DNA from: Paraburkholderia adhaesiva
Lineage (GTDB): Bacteria; Pseudomonadota; Gammaproteobacteria; Burkholderiales; Burkholderiaceae
Reading direction: 5' to 3'
Assembly: GCF_021390575.1 (NCBI RefSeq)
Contig: NZ_JAJEJQ010000001.1
Coordinates: 1,898,501 to 1,962,500 of the forward strand
Length of the DNA stretch: 64,000 nt
Below are positions 26,805-35,442 of the stretch, piece after piece. Every line of letters begins with the position of its first letter. Positions within the stretch are counted from its first letter, which is position 1. Position numbers and translations under genes: made by a program. The notes beneath the pieces were generated by a model, which was not told where the DNA came from, ran no database searches, and was given only the letters and a program-made list of their open reading frames with translations.

Positions 26805-28523
26805 TCAGGCGCGTGCGAGCGCCTCGTCTTCCTGCAGCTTGCGCCACAGGATCTTGCCGCTACCCGCCTTTGGAAGCGCATCGACAAACTGCACGATGCG
26901 CGGCACCTTATAAGCTGCCATGTGGTCGTGCGCCCACGCGATGATGTCGTCCTCTTTCACGCTGCCAAGCTGCATCGGATCGAGCACGACATAAGCCTTC
27001 ACGGTCTCGCCGCGCCGTTCGTCCTTCGTGCCGATGACGCACACTTCCTTGATCGCCGGATGGCGATACATCAGCGCTTCGACTTCCGCCGGCCACACCT
27101 TGTAGCCCGATGCGTTGATCATGCGCTTGAGGCGGTCTGTCATGAAGTAGTAGCCTTCCTCGTCGCGTCGAACGAGGTCGCCCGTGCGGAGGAAACGCTT
27201 TCCGTCGCGTTCGATGAACGCCTCGCGCGTCGCCTCCGGATTGCGCCAGTAGCCCTGCATCACCTGCGGTCCGTGCATGATCAGTTCGCCCGGTTCGCCT
27301 TCCGGCACTTCTTCGAGGGTATCGGGATCGATCACGCGCGCGTCCACATCGAACACCGGAATGCCAAGGCACTGCGGCTTCGCGCGCTGCGCCGGATTGA
27401 TGTGTGTGGCCGCCATCGTCTCGGACATGCCGTACCCCTCGACATATTCGAGCCCCGTGAGATCGCGCAGTTTCTTCACGACGGCGTCGGGCATCATCGC
27501 ACCGCCGCCGCGCATCCACGCGAGACTCGACAGATCGTATTCGCCGATGCGCGGATTCGAAATGAAATCGACCACCATCGTCGCGATCGCCTGCCAGCCG
27601 GTGATGCGGTAGTGTTCGATTGCGCGTGCCGCGGCGTCACGATCCCAGCGCGGCAGAATGACGATGCTCGAACCGGCGTAGAGCGGACTGTTCATGCCGC
27701 CCTGCATGCCGGTGACATGAAAAAACGGCAACGCGGAAAGCAGTACGGCATCCTGATTAGTGCCGAACCAGTTGCAGCCGCCCACCGCCGTGGTCATTAC
27801 GCTGCGGTGCGTATGCATGCATCCCTTGGGCTTGCCCGTCGTGCCCGACGTATAGGGCATCACGCACAGGTCGTCCGCGCCAGCGGTCAGCGGACCAGGC
27901 GCGCAGCGGGCGTCCAGCATGTCGGCCCAGTGAATGACGCCCGGACCGGCGACCTCGCGCGGCGCCGTCACGAACTGAGGCGGTGGCGACGACGGCTCGC
28001 ACTTGAGGTAATCGCCATAAGTGGCGACCAGCAGATGACGCAGCCCAGCCCCAGCACCCTCGCTAACTAGCGGCGCAATGCGCGAATACAGATCCTGAGC
28101 AACAAACGCAGTTGTTGCGCCGCTGTCTTCGACGTAATGCGACAGTTCGTCGGAAAGGTTCATCGGATTCACGGGCACGACCACGGCATTCGCGCGCAGG
28201 ATGCCGTAATACGCGATCACCCATTGCGGGCTGTTCTGCATGTAGAGCAGCACGCGATCGCCAGCCTTCACCCCGCAGTGCAGTTGCAGATAGCCCGCGA
28301 CGCGTTCGGCCTCGTCCTTGAACTGCGCGAACGTGACGGGCGTGTCGTAGAAATAGATAAAGGGCTTGTCGGGAAAGCGGGCCGCGGAAACTTCGACGTT
28401 GTAGAACAGATTCGTGGCCGGAATCGTGAGATGTGGCGAGAGATGCCGAGGCCAGTGCGGCGACGGCAGCCGCGCCCGGGTTTGTGTCTTAGCCTGCGAA
28501 GCGGATTGTGCTGACGTGGACAT
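26805..28523 (-). CDS. AMP-dependent acyl-CoA ligase
   Basis: The 572-residue adenylate-forming enzyme activates a carboxylic acid as acyl-AMP and then acyl-CoA. PYTSGTTGKPKGCMHTH is the P-loop-like A3 motif, GYGMSETMAATH is A5, LRTGDLVRRDEEGYYFMTDR is A7-A8, and PKAGSGKILWRKL carries the catalytic Lys near the C-terminus. It resembles medium/long-chain fatty-acid ligases; the true substrate is unknown, and an oxalate or formate role is only positional speculation. ATG 28523 is the chosen start; 29 further codons are open upstream. Just upstream is the remnant of an SDR gene. Confidence 0.9.
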   Translation of the reverse strand: MSTSAQSASQAKTQTRARLPSPHWPRHLSPHLTIPATNLFYNVEVSAARFPDKPFIYFYDTPVTFAQFKDEAERVAGYLQLHCGVKAGDRVLLYMQNSPQWVIAYYGILRANAVVVPVNPMNLSDELSHYVEDSGATTAFVAQDLYSRIAPLVSEGAGAGLRHLLVATYGDYLKCEPSSPPPQFVTAPREVAGPGVIHWADMLDARCAPGPLTAGADDLCVMPYTSGTTGKPKGCMHTHRSVMTTAVGGCNWFGTNQDAVLLSALPFFHVTGMQGGMNSPLYAGSSIVILPRWDRDAAARAIEHYRITGWQAIATMVVDFISNPRIGEYDLSSLAWMRGGGAMMPDAVVKKLRDLTGLEYVEGYGMSETMAATHINPAQRAKPQCLGIPVFDVDARVIDPDTLEEVPEGEPGELIMHGPQVMQGYWRNPEATREAFIERDGKRFLRTGDLVRRDEEGYYFMTDRLKRMINASGYKVWPAEVEALMYRHPAIKEVCVIGTKDERRGETVKAYVVLDPMQLGSVKEDDIIAWAHDHMAAYKVPRIVQFVDALPKAGSGKILWRKLQEDEALARA

Positions 28524-28628
28524 GGAGTGTTCCGTCCCGGTGAACGCGCGCCGCAGCCGCGGCGCGCCAGTCGTGCAATCAGTGCATGCGTCATGATCGA
28601 CGCAACGCACCCTGGCCGCGATGTTACG

Positions 28629-28739
28629 TCAAACGATGCTCGCCCCGCCATCGACGGCCAGCCGCAGCCCAAGGCCGCGCGAGCCACCCGTGACGAGCGT
28701 CACCTGATCGTCCAATTCGAACATGTCCCTGACTTGCAT
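28629..28739 (-). pseudogene. SDR-family oxidoreductase reduced to its two ends
   Basis: A 36-codon frame behind a good ribosome-binding site (AGGGAG) reads MQVRDMFELDDQVTLVTGG, then SRGLGLRLAVDGGASIV and stop. The first part is the standard SDR N-terminus with the TGGxxGxG cofactor motif; the last ten residues match the usual SDR C-terminus (LAVDGG). About 210 residues including the YxxxK site are missing, so an in-frame internal deletion has joined the ends. It sits 105 bases before the acyl-CoA ligase gene, its likely former operon partner. Confidence 0.75.
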
Positions 28740-29239
28740 GCGTTGTTCTCCCTGACCTTCTCGCCCGCGCGCGGCGCGGATGTGGTTCGATAGATTTCTC
28801 GCGATGGCGTCCGATTCTAGCGACGCCCTCCCATGACGTAAACAAAAATAAGCACGATCGTTCGCCAACCACGGCCGGTACTGCCGATCACTAGCGATCA
28901 TGGTTTGCCGGTCCTTGCAAAGTTGCGATCACAGCTCCCATACCTCCAGGAAACGCGATGCGGTCGCATGAAGCGGCAAGGTTCAGTTTGCGAACATGCT
29001 GACCCAGCGCGCGTTAATTTATGCCTTCTTTTAAATTACATATCAATTGCTCTCAAAACCTTATTCCTTTCATAAGGAAAGAAATCGCTTAGGGATTAGC
29101 CCGAGGTTCCCCCCAACAATCATGCAAATGTTTAATCCCGGGCGTACACTCGGCGCAGCCCCGTAGCGCGGGACAAACGGGGTGTACGCGATAAGGCCGC
29201 AAAAGACGGCGTTGTATTGGAATATCAGGAGAACAACAT
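28740..29239. other. Divergent regulatory region before the MFS gene
   Basis: No gene is seen in these 500 bases. Two inverted 8-mers, GCGTACAC (29142-29149) and GTGTACGC (29182-29189), are 40 bp centre to centre, about four helical turns. TTGTATTGGAA at 29212-29222 copies the motif before gntR, and GGAATAT follows it. The AT-rich patch around 29020-29080 contrasts with its GC-rich surroundings. Confidence 0.5.
29212..29231 (+). promoter_or_regulatory. GntR-type operator-like motif overlapping the MFS translation start region
   Basis: TTGTATTGGAATATCAGGAG joins an exact copy of the 11-mer found upstream of gntR to the ribosome-binding site AGGAG of the MFS gene. A bound repressor here would block a transcript start or elongation close to the start codon. 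Confidence 0.45.
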
Positions 29240-30460
29240 ATGAGCTGGACGCGGGAACAGAAAAACGTAACGATCGCTGCCTATCTGGGCTGGACGCTTG
29301 ATGCGTTCGATTTCTTTCTAACGGTTTTCGTTCTGAAAGATATTGCCGCCGAATTCGGCACGAAGATTCCGCAAGTTGCATTCGCGATTACGCTCACGCT
29401 GGCCATGCGCCCGCTCGGCGCATTGATCTTCGGCCGCCTCGCCGACAAGTACGGCCGCCGCCCCACGCTGATGGTCAACATCGCGTGTTACTCGGTGCTC
29501 GAAGCACTGACTGGCTTTTCGCCGAACCTCATGACCTTCCTCGTCCTGCGTGCGCTCTTCGGCATCGCGATGGGCGGCGAATGGGGCGTAGGCTCCGCGC
29601 TCACGATGGAAACCATCCCGCCGAAGTCGCGGGGCGCGGTTTCGGGCCTCCTGCAGGCCGGCTATCCGAGCGGCTTTCTGCTCGCCTCGATCGTGTTCGG
29701 CCAGCTGTTCGAGCACGTAGGCTGGCGCGGCATGTTCTTCATCGGCGTGGCGCCTGCGCTGCTCGTCCTCTATATCCGCTCCAGCGTGCCGGAATCGCCC
29801 GCATGGAAGGAGATGGAAAAGCGCCCACGTCCGAGTCTGCTCACGACGCTCAAGCACAATCTCGGGCTTTCGATCTACGCGATCGTGCTGATGACCTGCT
29901 TCAACTTCTTCTCGCACGGCACGCAGGATCTGTATCCGACGTTCCTGCGCGAGCAGCACCACTTCGATCCGCATACGGTCCAGTGGATCACCATCGTGCT
30001 GAATCTCGGCGCGATCGTGGGTGGTCTCTTCTTCGGTTCGTTGTCCGAGCGGATCGGCCGCCGCAAGGCAATCACGATCGCCGCGCTCATCGCGCTGCCG
30101 GTGCTGCCGCTGTGGGCCTTCTCGACTGGTCCGGTTCTGCTCGCGGCCGGCGCGTTCCTCATGCAGATTTCCGTGCAGGGCGCCTGGGGCGTGATCCCGG
30201 TGCACCTGAACGAGATCTCGCCCGATGAAGTTCGCGCAACGTTCCCGGGCCTCGTCTACCAGCTCGGCAACCTGTTCGCGGCAATCAACGCGACGATGCA
30301 GGCATCGTTCGCCGCTTCGCACGACGACAACTACGGCCTCGCGATGGCCGTCGTGGCCGGTACCGTGGCAGTCATCATCGCGGTGATGATCCAGTTCAGC
30401 CGCGAGCGCCGCGGCGTCGACATGACGCAGTCGGCCAAGGAAGTGTCGAGCGTCGCCTGA
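29240..30460 (+). CDS. MFS carboxylate:proton symporter (Jen1/SHS-like)
   Basis: The 406-residue carrier has 12 predicted transmembrane helices and the MFS loop GRLADKYGRRPT (about 65-76). Residues 222-234 read NFFSHGTQDLYPT, an exact match to NxxS/THxS/TQDxxxT, the signature of the Jen1-type lactate/pyruvate:proton symporters. Import of a small mono- or dicarboxylate is therefore the best call, and oxalate, formate or lactate fit the neighbouring oxc-frc genes. It lacks the OxlT pattern. AGGAG precedes ATG 29240; two hairpins, the second a terminator, follow. Confidence 0.9.
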   Translation: MSWTREQKNVTIAAYLGWTLDAFDFFLTVFVLKDIAAEFGTKIPQVAFAITLTLAMRPLGALIFGRLADKYGRRPTLMVNIACYSVLEALTGFSPNLMTFLVLRALFGIAMGGEWGVGSALTMETIPPKSRGAVSGLLQAGYPSGFLLASIVFGQLFEHVGWRGMFFIGVAPALLVLYIRSSVPESPAWKEMEKRPRPSLLTTLKHNLGLSIYAIVLMTCFNFFSHGTQDLYPTFLREQHHFDPHTVQWITIVLNLGAIVGGLFFGSLSERIGRRKAITIAALIALPVLPLWAFSTGPVLLAAGAFLMQISVQGAWGVIPVHLNEISPDEVRATFPGLVYQLGNLFAAINATMQASFAASHDDNYGLAMAVVAGTVAVIIAVMIQFSRERRGVDMTQSAKEVSSVA

Positions 30461-30469
30461 CCGCCCCCG

Positions 30470-30496
30470 CATAGAGCGGCGCCGCGCCGCTCTATG
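30470..30496 (+). terminator. First hairpin after the MFS gene
   Basis: A perfect 11-bp stem CATAGAGCGGC / GCCGCTCTATG with loop GCCGC lies nine bases after the stop. There is no T-run; the true terminator is probably the next hairpin. Confidence 0.5.
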
Positions 30497-30504
30497 GCGA
30501 CACG

Positions 30505-30545
30505 AGGCCGCGCCGGACTTAGGTCCGCGCGGCCTTTGCTTTTGA
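30505..30545 (+). terminator. Rho-independent terminator of the MFS gene
   Basis: AGGCCGCGCCGGAC pairs with GTCCGCGCGGCCT (one bulge, loop TTAG), followed by TTGCTTTT. Confidence 0.8.
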
Positions 30546-30703
30546 GCGCGACGTACGCAAGGCTTTCGCGCCTCGCCGCGGCATGGCACGATTCGGACTG
30601 ACGATTGGCAATTCGTCGGGGGAAAACCCGCTGCCCTTCACGCGATACTCCGTGCATGATGAGCGCGCCTCATACTCAAAATAATCCGCCAGGGAGAGAC
30701 CTG

Positions 30704-32464
30704 ATGACCGACACGCCCCGCCCCCCCTCGACTGTCTATGCCACCGTGCCCGCGGCGCCAGACACCGATGGTGTCTGGTACGCGTCGTACCCCGCGCATG
30801 TTCCCCGCGAAGTCGACGTGCATCAATACGCCTCGCTCGCACAGTTTTTCGACGACTGCACTGCGCGCTTTGGCGAGCGTGTCGCTTACGTGAGCGCCGG
30901 CTCGCCGATGACCTACGCCGCGCTCGCGCGAAAAGCGACCGCGTTCGCATCGTGGCTGCAGGGTGCGGGCGTGAAGCCGGGCGATCGCGTCGCGATCATG
31001 CTGCCCAACACGCTCCAGTATCCCATCGTGCTGTTCGGTGCCCTCAAGGCGGGCGCCATCGTGGTCAACGTGAATCCGCTCTACACCGCGCGCGAACTCG
31101 CCCATCAGTTGAAGGACAGCGGCGCGCAAACGATCGTCGTGTTCGAAAACTTTGCGAAGACGGTACAAACCGCACTGCCCGGCACGCAAGTGAAGAACAT
31201 CGTCGTCACGGCGCTCGGCGATCTGCTCGGCGAAGGCCTGAATCTCAAGGGCCACTTCATCAATTTCATGGTGCGGCGCGTTGCGAAGCTCGTGCCGGCG
31301 TATAGCCTGCCGAACGCATTGAAGCTCGTCGACGTGCTCGCGCAAGGCGCGCGTCGGCCCGTCGCGCCCGTCAACGTCAAAGCCAACGATCTCGCGTTCC
31401 TGCAGTACACGGGCGGCACGACGGGCGTCGCGAAGGGTGCGATGCTCACGCACGGCAATCTCGTTGCCAATCTGCTGCAGGCGAAGGCGTGGACCGCGGG
31501 CCAGCTCGGCGCCGACCAGGAAACCGTCCTCACGCCGTTGCCGCTCTATCACATCTATTCGCTGACCGTGAACGCGATGATCTTCATGGCACTCGGCGGC
31601 CGCAACATCCTGATCGCGAATCCGCGTGACATCAAACGCGTGATGAAGACGATCCGCCACGAGAAGTTCAGCTGCATGTCGGCCGTGAACACGCTCTACA
31701 ACGCGCTGCTCGATAACGAAGAGTTCCGCCAGCGCGACTTCTCCGGCCTCAAGCTCGCGATGGCGGGCGGCATGGCCACGCAACGCGCCGTCGCCGAGCG
31801 CTTCAAGGCCGTGACCGGCCAGCCGATCGTCGAGGGCTACGGCCTGACCGAATGCTCACCGATCGTGACAATGAATCCTGTCGATGTCGGTCAGCAGCAC
31901 GATTTCGACGGGACGATCGGCCTGCCCGCGCCCTCGACGCTGGTGCGCTTTCGCAAGGACGACGGCACGTGGGCGAACATCGGCGAGACCGGCGAACTCT
32001 GCGTGAAAGGTCCGCAGGTCATGCAGGGCTACTGGAACCGCCCCGACGAAACCGCCAAGGTCCTCGACGCCGACGGCTGGCTCGCAACCGGCGACATCGG
32101 CGTGATGGACGCGCAAGGCTATGTGCGGCTCATCGACCGCAAGAAGGATATGATCCTCGTGTCGGGCTTCAACGTGTATCCGAATGAGATCGAGGACGTC
32201 ATTGCCACGCATCCGGGCGTGAGTGAAGTGGCAGCAATCGGCGTGCCCGATCCGGTGCAGGGCGAGCGCATCAAAGTCTTCGTCGTGCGCCGCGACCCGA
32301 CGCTCACCGAGGACGCGCTCATCCACTACTGCCGCGAGCAGCTCACGGGCTACAAGGTGCCGCGTCTCGTCGAGTTCCGCGATGCGCTGCCGCAATCGAA
32401 CATCGGCAAGATCCTGCGCCGCGAGTTGCGCAACGAAGAAATCGGGAAGAAAACGCCGGCCTGA
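30704..32464 (+). CDS. fadD: Long-chain fatty-acid--CoA ligase
   Basis: The 586-residue enzyme activates long-chain fatty acids at the inner membrane face for beta-oxidation or lipid synthesis. LQYTGGTTGVAKGAMLTH is the adenylation P-loop, EGYGLTECSPIV is A5, and ATGDIGVMDAQGYVRLIDRK with DMILVSGFNVYPNEIED forms the FACS signature seen in E. coli FadD. PQSNIGKILRREL holds the catalytic Lys. GGGAGA lies before ATG 30704, which excludes a longer upstream form. A stem-loop follows. Confidence 0.94.
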   Translation: MTDTPRPPSTVYATVPAAPDTDGVWYASYPAHVPREVDVHQYASLAQFFDDCTARFGERVAYVSAGSPMTYAALARKATAFASWLQGAGVKPGDRVAIMLPNTLQYPIVLFGALKAGAIVVNVNPLYTARELAHQLKDSGAQTIVVFENFAKTVQTALPGTQVKNIVVTALGDLLGEGLNLKGHFINFMVRRVAKLVPAYSLPNALKLVDVLAQGARRPVAPVNVKANDLAFLQYTGGTTGVAKGAMLTHGNLVANLLQAKAWTAGQLGADQETVLTPLPLYHIYSLTVNAMIFMALGGRNILIANPRDIKRVMKTIRHEKFSCMSAVNTLYNALLDNEEFRQRDFSGLKLAMAGGMATQRAVAERFKAVTGQPIVEGYGLTECSPIVTMNPVDVGQQHDFDGTIGLPAPSTLVRFRKDDGTWANIGETGELCVKGPQVMQGYWNRPDETAKVLDADGWLATGDIGVMDAQGYVRLIDRKKDMILVSGFNVYPNEIEDVIATHPGVSEVAAIGVPDPVQGERIKVFVVRRDPTLTEDALIHYCREQLTGYKVPRLVEFRDALPQSNIGKILRRELRNEEIGKKTPA

Positions 32465-32500
32465 AACGTTCATACCGTGTTGATGCCGGGCTGAAGTAAT

Positions 32501-32525
32501 GCAGGTGCCGCTTTGCGGCACCTGC
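32501..32525 (+). terminator. Stem-loop after fadD
   Basis: A perfect 11-bp stem GCAGGTGCCGC / GCGGCACCTGC with loop TTT, enlarged by outer TGCCG/CGGCA arms at 32484 and 32526. No T-run follows, so termination is uncertain. Confidence 0.45.
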
Positions 32526-32560
32526 CGGCAAGGACTGATGAATTCGTGGAGCGTGCGCCG

Positions 32561-33469
32561 ATGAGGTTCCGCACAACGCCACCAGCCTGTCTCCTGACCC
32601 TCTGCGCCGCGCTCGCCCTGGTTTGCGCAAGCGCGCAGTCACTCCCTGCGGCGGACGCCGACGACGCGCCCAACACAGCGCAAGCCGACGAATCCACTGC
32701 GGACGTCGCACACCTGCCGCTCGACGAGCAGGTTCGCTGGCTTCAGCGCACCGCGCAGAACGGTGCACTTGCGAAGCTCGACGACGCGCAGCTCGTCACC
32801 CTCTTCTCGTCGCTCGATCCGCGTACGTTGCCGCGCTACGTCGCGGCGGGCCCTCACGGCTTCCCGTCGTGCGAATTCGTGATGCTGCGCCGCGAGCGCA
32901 TCCACGGTCGCTGGCCAGCCGACCCCGATCACATGCTCGTGCGGATCGCACACGATCCGCTGCGCATCTACGCAAAATGGCTGCCCGACGGCGCCCACGC
33001 GGGCCAGGAGGTGCTCTACGACGCCACGCGACGCGGTGACGAGATGTACGGCCATCCCGGCGGGATTTTCCGCATGGTGTCGATGTGGGCGCGACTCGAT
33101 GGATCATTCGCGCATGCGCAGTCGCGCCATCGGCTGACCGACCTCGGCACCGAATATATCGCGCACCGATTTGTCGACGAAAACATGCGCCTCGAAGAAG
33201 CCGGGCTCGTGCGGCCAGCGCAGATCGACGTGAAAACGGTGGATGGCGTGCGCGTCGTCGCGTTCACCTGGGAGGCGCCGCGCGGCGTGAACGGGTTCTA
33301 CGCGAGCAAGGAAACGCTCGGGCTCGACCTGCGCCATCCGTGGTTCCGCACGGCGCAGTCGTACGACAGCGAAGGCCGGCTCTTCGAAGAAGTCGTGTTC
33401 GAGCAGATGGAGCCGAAGTCCTTCGACGCCCTCACGTTCGACTCGAAGAACCCGGACTACCGCTTCTAG
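32561..33469 (+). CDS. Secreted DUF1571-family protein
   Basis: The 302-residue protein has a Sec signal (about 1-31, ALALVCASAQSLPAA) followed by a DUF1571-like body: the region around CEFVMLRRERIHGRW and MLVRIAHDPLRIYAKWL is the conserved outer-membrane-lipid-factor-like beta fold in which these proteins resemble LolA/LolB carriers. Its ligand is not known. ATG 32561 with GTGGAG upstream is used because the longer frame would put the signal peptide inside. Its 3-prime end overlaps the convergent gene ending at 33432 by 38 bases. Confidence 0.8.
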   Translation: MRFRTTPPACLLTLCAALALVCASAQSLPAADADDAPNTAQADESTADVAHLPLDEQVRWLQRTAQNGALAKLDDAQLVTLFSSLDPRTLPRYVAAGPHGFPSCEFVMLRRERIHGRWPADPDHMLVRIAHDPLRIYAKWLPDGAHAGQEVLYDATRRGDEMYGHPGGIFRMVSMWARLDGSFAHAQSRHRLTDLGTEYIAHRFVDENMRLEEAGLVRPAQIDVKTVDGVRVVAFTWEAPRGVNGFYASKETLGLDLRHPWFRTAQSYDSEGRLFEEVVFEQMEPKSFDALTFDSKNPDYRF

Positions 33470-33809
33470 CTTGCGCGTCGAGCGCGAGCACGACGGCACC
33501 GCGTGACGCCGCAAAACGCGTCAGCACGAATTGATCGGAGGGCCGCAGCGCGGCGATCATCGGCGTGCGCGGCCCGGCGCGCCGTGCGAGCGTGGCGTGC
33601 CAGAGCGTACCGATGTCGTCGGTGGCAGGCCACGCTGCGATGCCAGCGCGTGCCGCGTAGCCCGCGAGCGCCCGGCCAGATGGCAGCGCCGGATCGAAAA
33701 CCGCGACGTGCGCGCTCGCATGAATCGCAACCGCTCGCGCAAACGAAACGTTACACGCTGCGCCGAGCAGCGTGCCTCCGGTCTCGCACAGGAATGTCCG
33801 CCGATCCAT
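33432..33809 (-). CDS. Small exported protein with Tat-like signal
   Basis: The 125-residue protein begins MDRRTFLCETGGTLLGAA, with an RR-x-F-L pattern near a Tat motif and a short hydrophobic stretch ending near 30. The rest (VAVFDPALPSGRALAGYAAR, read in parts, and DIGTLWHATLARR) has no family I know and no CxxCH haem site. A strong ribosome-binding site (GGGAGGA) precedes ATG 33809, 13 bases after the FAD oxidase stop, so it is the last gene of that operon. It may be a partner of the oxidase. Confidence 0.65.
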   Translation of the reverse strand: MDRRTFLCETGGTLLGAACNVSFARAVAIHASAHVAVFDPALPSGRALAGYAARAGIAAWPATDDIGTLWHATLARRAGPRTPMIAALRPSDQFVLTRFAASRGAVVLALDAQARSGSPGSSSRT

Positions 33810-33822
33810 CGCGTCCTCCCGC

Positions 33823-35442
33823 TCAGGTGTAGCCGCGCTCGTGCCGCCACGCCGCCGGCCACACGCCCTGCTTGCCCGGCGACAGCACGCCCTGGGGATC
33901 GAGTGCGTCCTTGAGCGTCTCTGCGAGACGCAGCAATGCGCCATCGTTGAAGCTGTATTGTGCTGCCGCGAAGTCCATGTAAAGCAGATGCGACCGGTAA
34001 ACGCCATAACCCGCCGCACGCGCGTCGCTCATCAGTGCGCGCAGCAAGTCGCCCGCGCGCTCAGCGTCCTCGCGTCTTTCGCGTGCAAAGATCACCGCGA
34101 AAATATGATGAAGATACCGGCCCGCCGCCGTGAAACCGCCGTAATAATCGAAGCCATATTCGGCCGCGCGCGTCTTCACGAGCATGTACTGGCGCATGGC
34201 GTCGCGGCCATCGGCGGGACACAGCGGCGAAAAGTCGACATGTGCGCCCGGACCGCCAAGCCAGTCGAGCATGCGAAAGGCGCTCATCGTGGGGATGCCC
34301 GCCAGATTGCGGTCGGCACCGCCTTGGGGTTCGTCGTCTGGCTTGTCGCTCGTGAAATAGCGCGTGGTCGTGACGCGCGCACCCGGCACCGCCGCGAACG
34401 CGCGCTCGAGCACGCGCCGCTGGGCGTCGATCACTTCCGGCGCGCCGTAGAGCCCGAAGTGCAGATTCCAGCGTCCGATCCCGAGATCGCGCTGCATCGC
34501 CGACACGACATGCTCGGGCATCGGCCCTGCGCCGTCGAACCAGCGCGTACGAGGCGCGATGCTGGCCGCGCGCCGGATCGCGCCTTCGATCGCCGCATGA
34601 TTGCGGATCGTGCCGTCCAGCTGCAGCGCGCGCAGCGTATCGACGAGCGCGGCTAGATCGGCTTCGTTCGGCACCTGCACCTCGCCGAGCAGATACGCCT
34701 GCGGCGCGGGCATCAACCAGACGCCCATTTTCGTGACGACGCCGTAGTTCGACTGCGTGAAGAGCGCGTCAAAAGCGGGACCGTAGCCGGGCCGGTACAG
34801 CTGCCATGCCGTGCCGGTATCGATCGCACCCATGCCGGTGCGCACGAGGTCACCGTTCGCGAGCACGATCTCCATGCCGCATTGCGTCGAAGCATGATCA
34901 CCGTAAGGTGTGGTGCCGAAACCGCGTTCGAGCGTATTGCCGATCACGCTGCCCCATCCGGCCGCGGGCGGATCGACCCACAGCCGGTATCCGCCATCGC
35001 GCAGATGCGCGTACAGGTCGAAGTAGCTGACGCCCGGTTCGACGAGCGCGTAAGCGAGCCGGTCGTCGACGTCGAGAATCCGGTTCATTCGCTGAAGGTC
35101 CAGCACGACCGATCCCGACAGACGCGGCGCGGCGCCGCCGTAAGCGAAGTTGCGCCCCGTCGAGACCGTCCAGAGCGGCACGCGCATCTCGTTCGCGACG
35201 CGCAAGATCGCGCGGATTTCGTCGACGTTCGCTGGCAGCAGCGCGGCAGACGGCGCGAACGCGCGCGGATTGGCCGCCGGCATAAACGGATCGAGATACA
35301 GTTCGAGCCCCGCGCCGCCGCGACACACATTGGGCGCGCCGACGATCGCTTCGAACGCCGCCAGCGCGCGCTCGAAGTGCGACTCGCTCATGCCCGGCGG
35401 CAAAACGCGCGCGGCATCGCCCATCGTGCCACCCGTCACCAT
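33823..35442 (-). CDS. FAD-linked oxidase of the p-cresol methylhydroxylase / vanillyl-alcohol oxidase family
   Basis: The 539-residue flavoprotein has an N-terminal PCMH-type FAD domain (AILRVANEMRVPLWTVSTGRN, read in parts, then WGSVIGNTLERGFG) and a C-terminal substrate domain ending YSFNDGALLRLAETLKDALD and GVLSPGKQGVWP, as in the 4-cresol dehydrogenase flavoprotein subunit. A phenolic substrate is likely. Neither a signal peptide nor a cytochrome subunit gene is adjacent, although p-cresol methylhydroxylase needs one; an oxidase mode is an alternative. ATG 35442 overlaps the anti-sigma stop as ATGGTGA, implying coupling; ATG 35424 is possible. Confidence 0.85.
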   Translation of the reverse strand: MVTGGTMGDAARVLPPGMSESHFERALAAFEAIVGAPNVCRGGAGLELYLDPFMPAANPRAFAPSAALLPANVDEIRAILRVANEMRVPLWTVSTGRNFAYGGAAPRLSGSVVLDLQRMNRILDVDDRLAYALVEPGVSYFDLYAHLRDGGYRLWVDPPAAGWGSVIGNTLERGFGTTPYGDHASTQCGMEIVLANGDLVRTGMGAIDTGTAWQLYRPGYGPAFDALFTQSNYGVVTKMGVWLMPAPQAYLLGEVQVPNEADLAALVDTLRALQLDGTIRNHAAIEGAIRRAASIAPRTRWFDGAGPMPEHVVSAMQRDLGIGRWNLHFGLYGAPEVIDAQRRVLERAFAAVPGARVTTTRYFTSDKPDDEPQGGADRNLAGIPTMSAFRMLDWLGGPGAHVDFSPLCPADGRDAMRQYMLVKTRAAEYGFDYYGGFTAAGRYLHHIFAVIFARERREDAERAGDLLRALMSDARAAGYGVYRSHLLYMDFAAAQYSFNDGALLRLAETLKDALDPQGVLSPGKQGVWPAAWRHERGYT

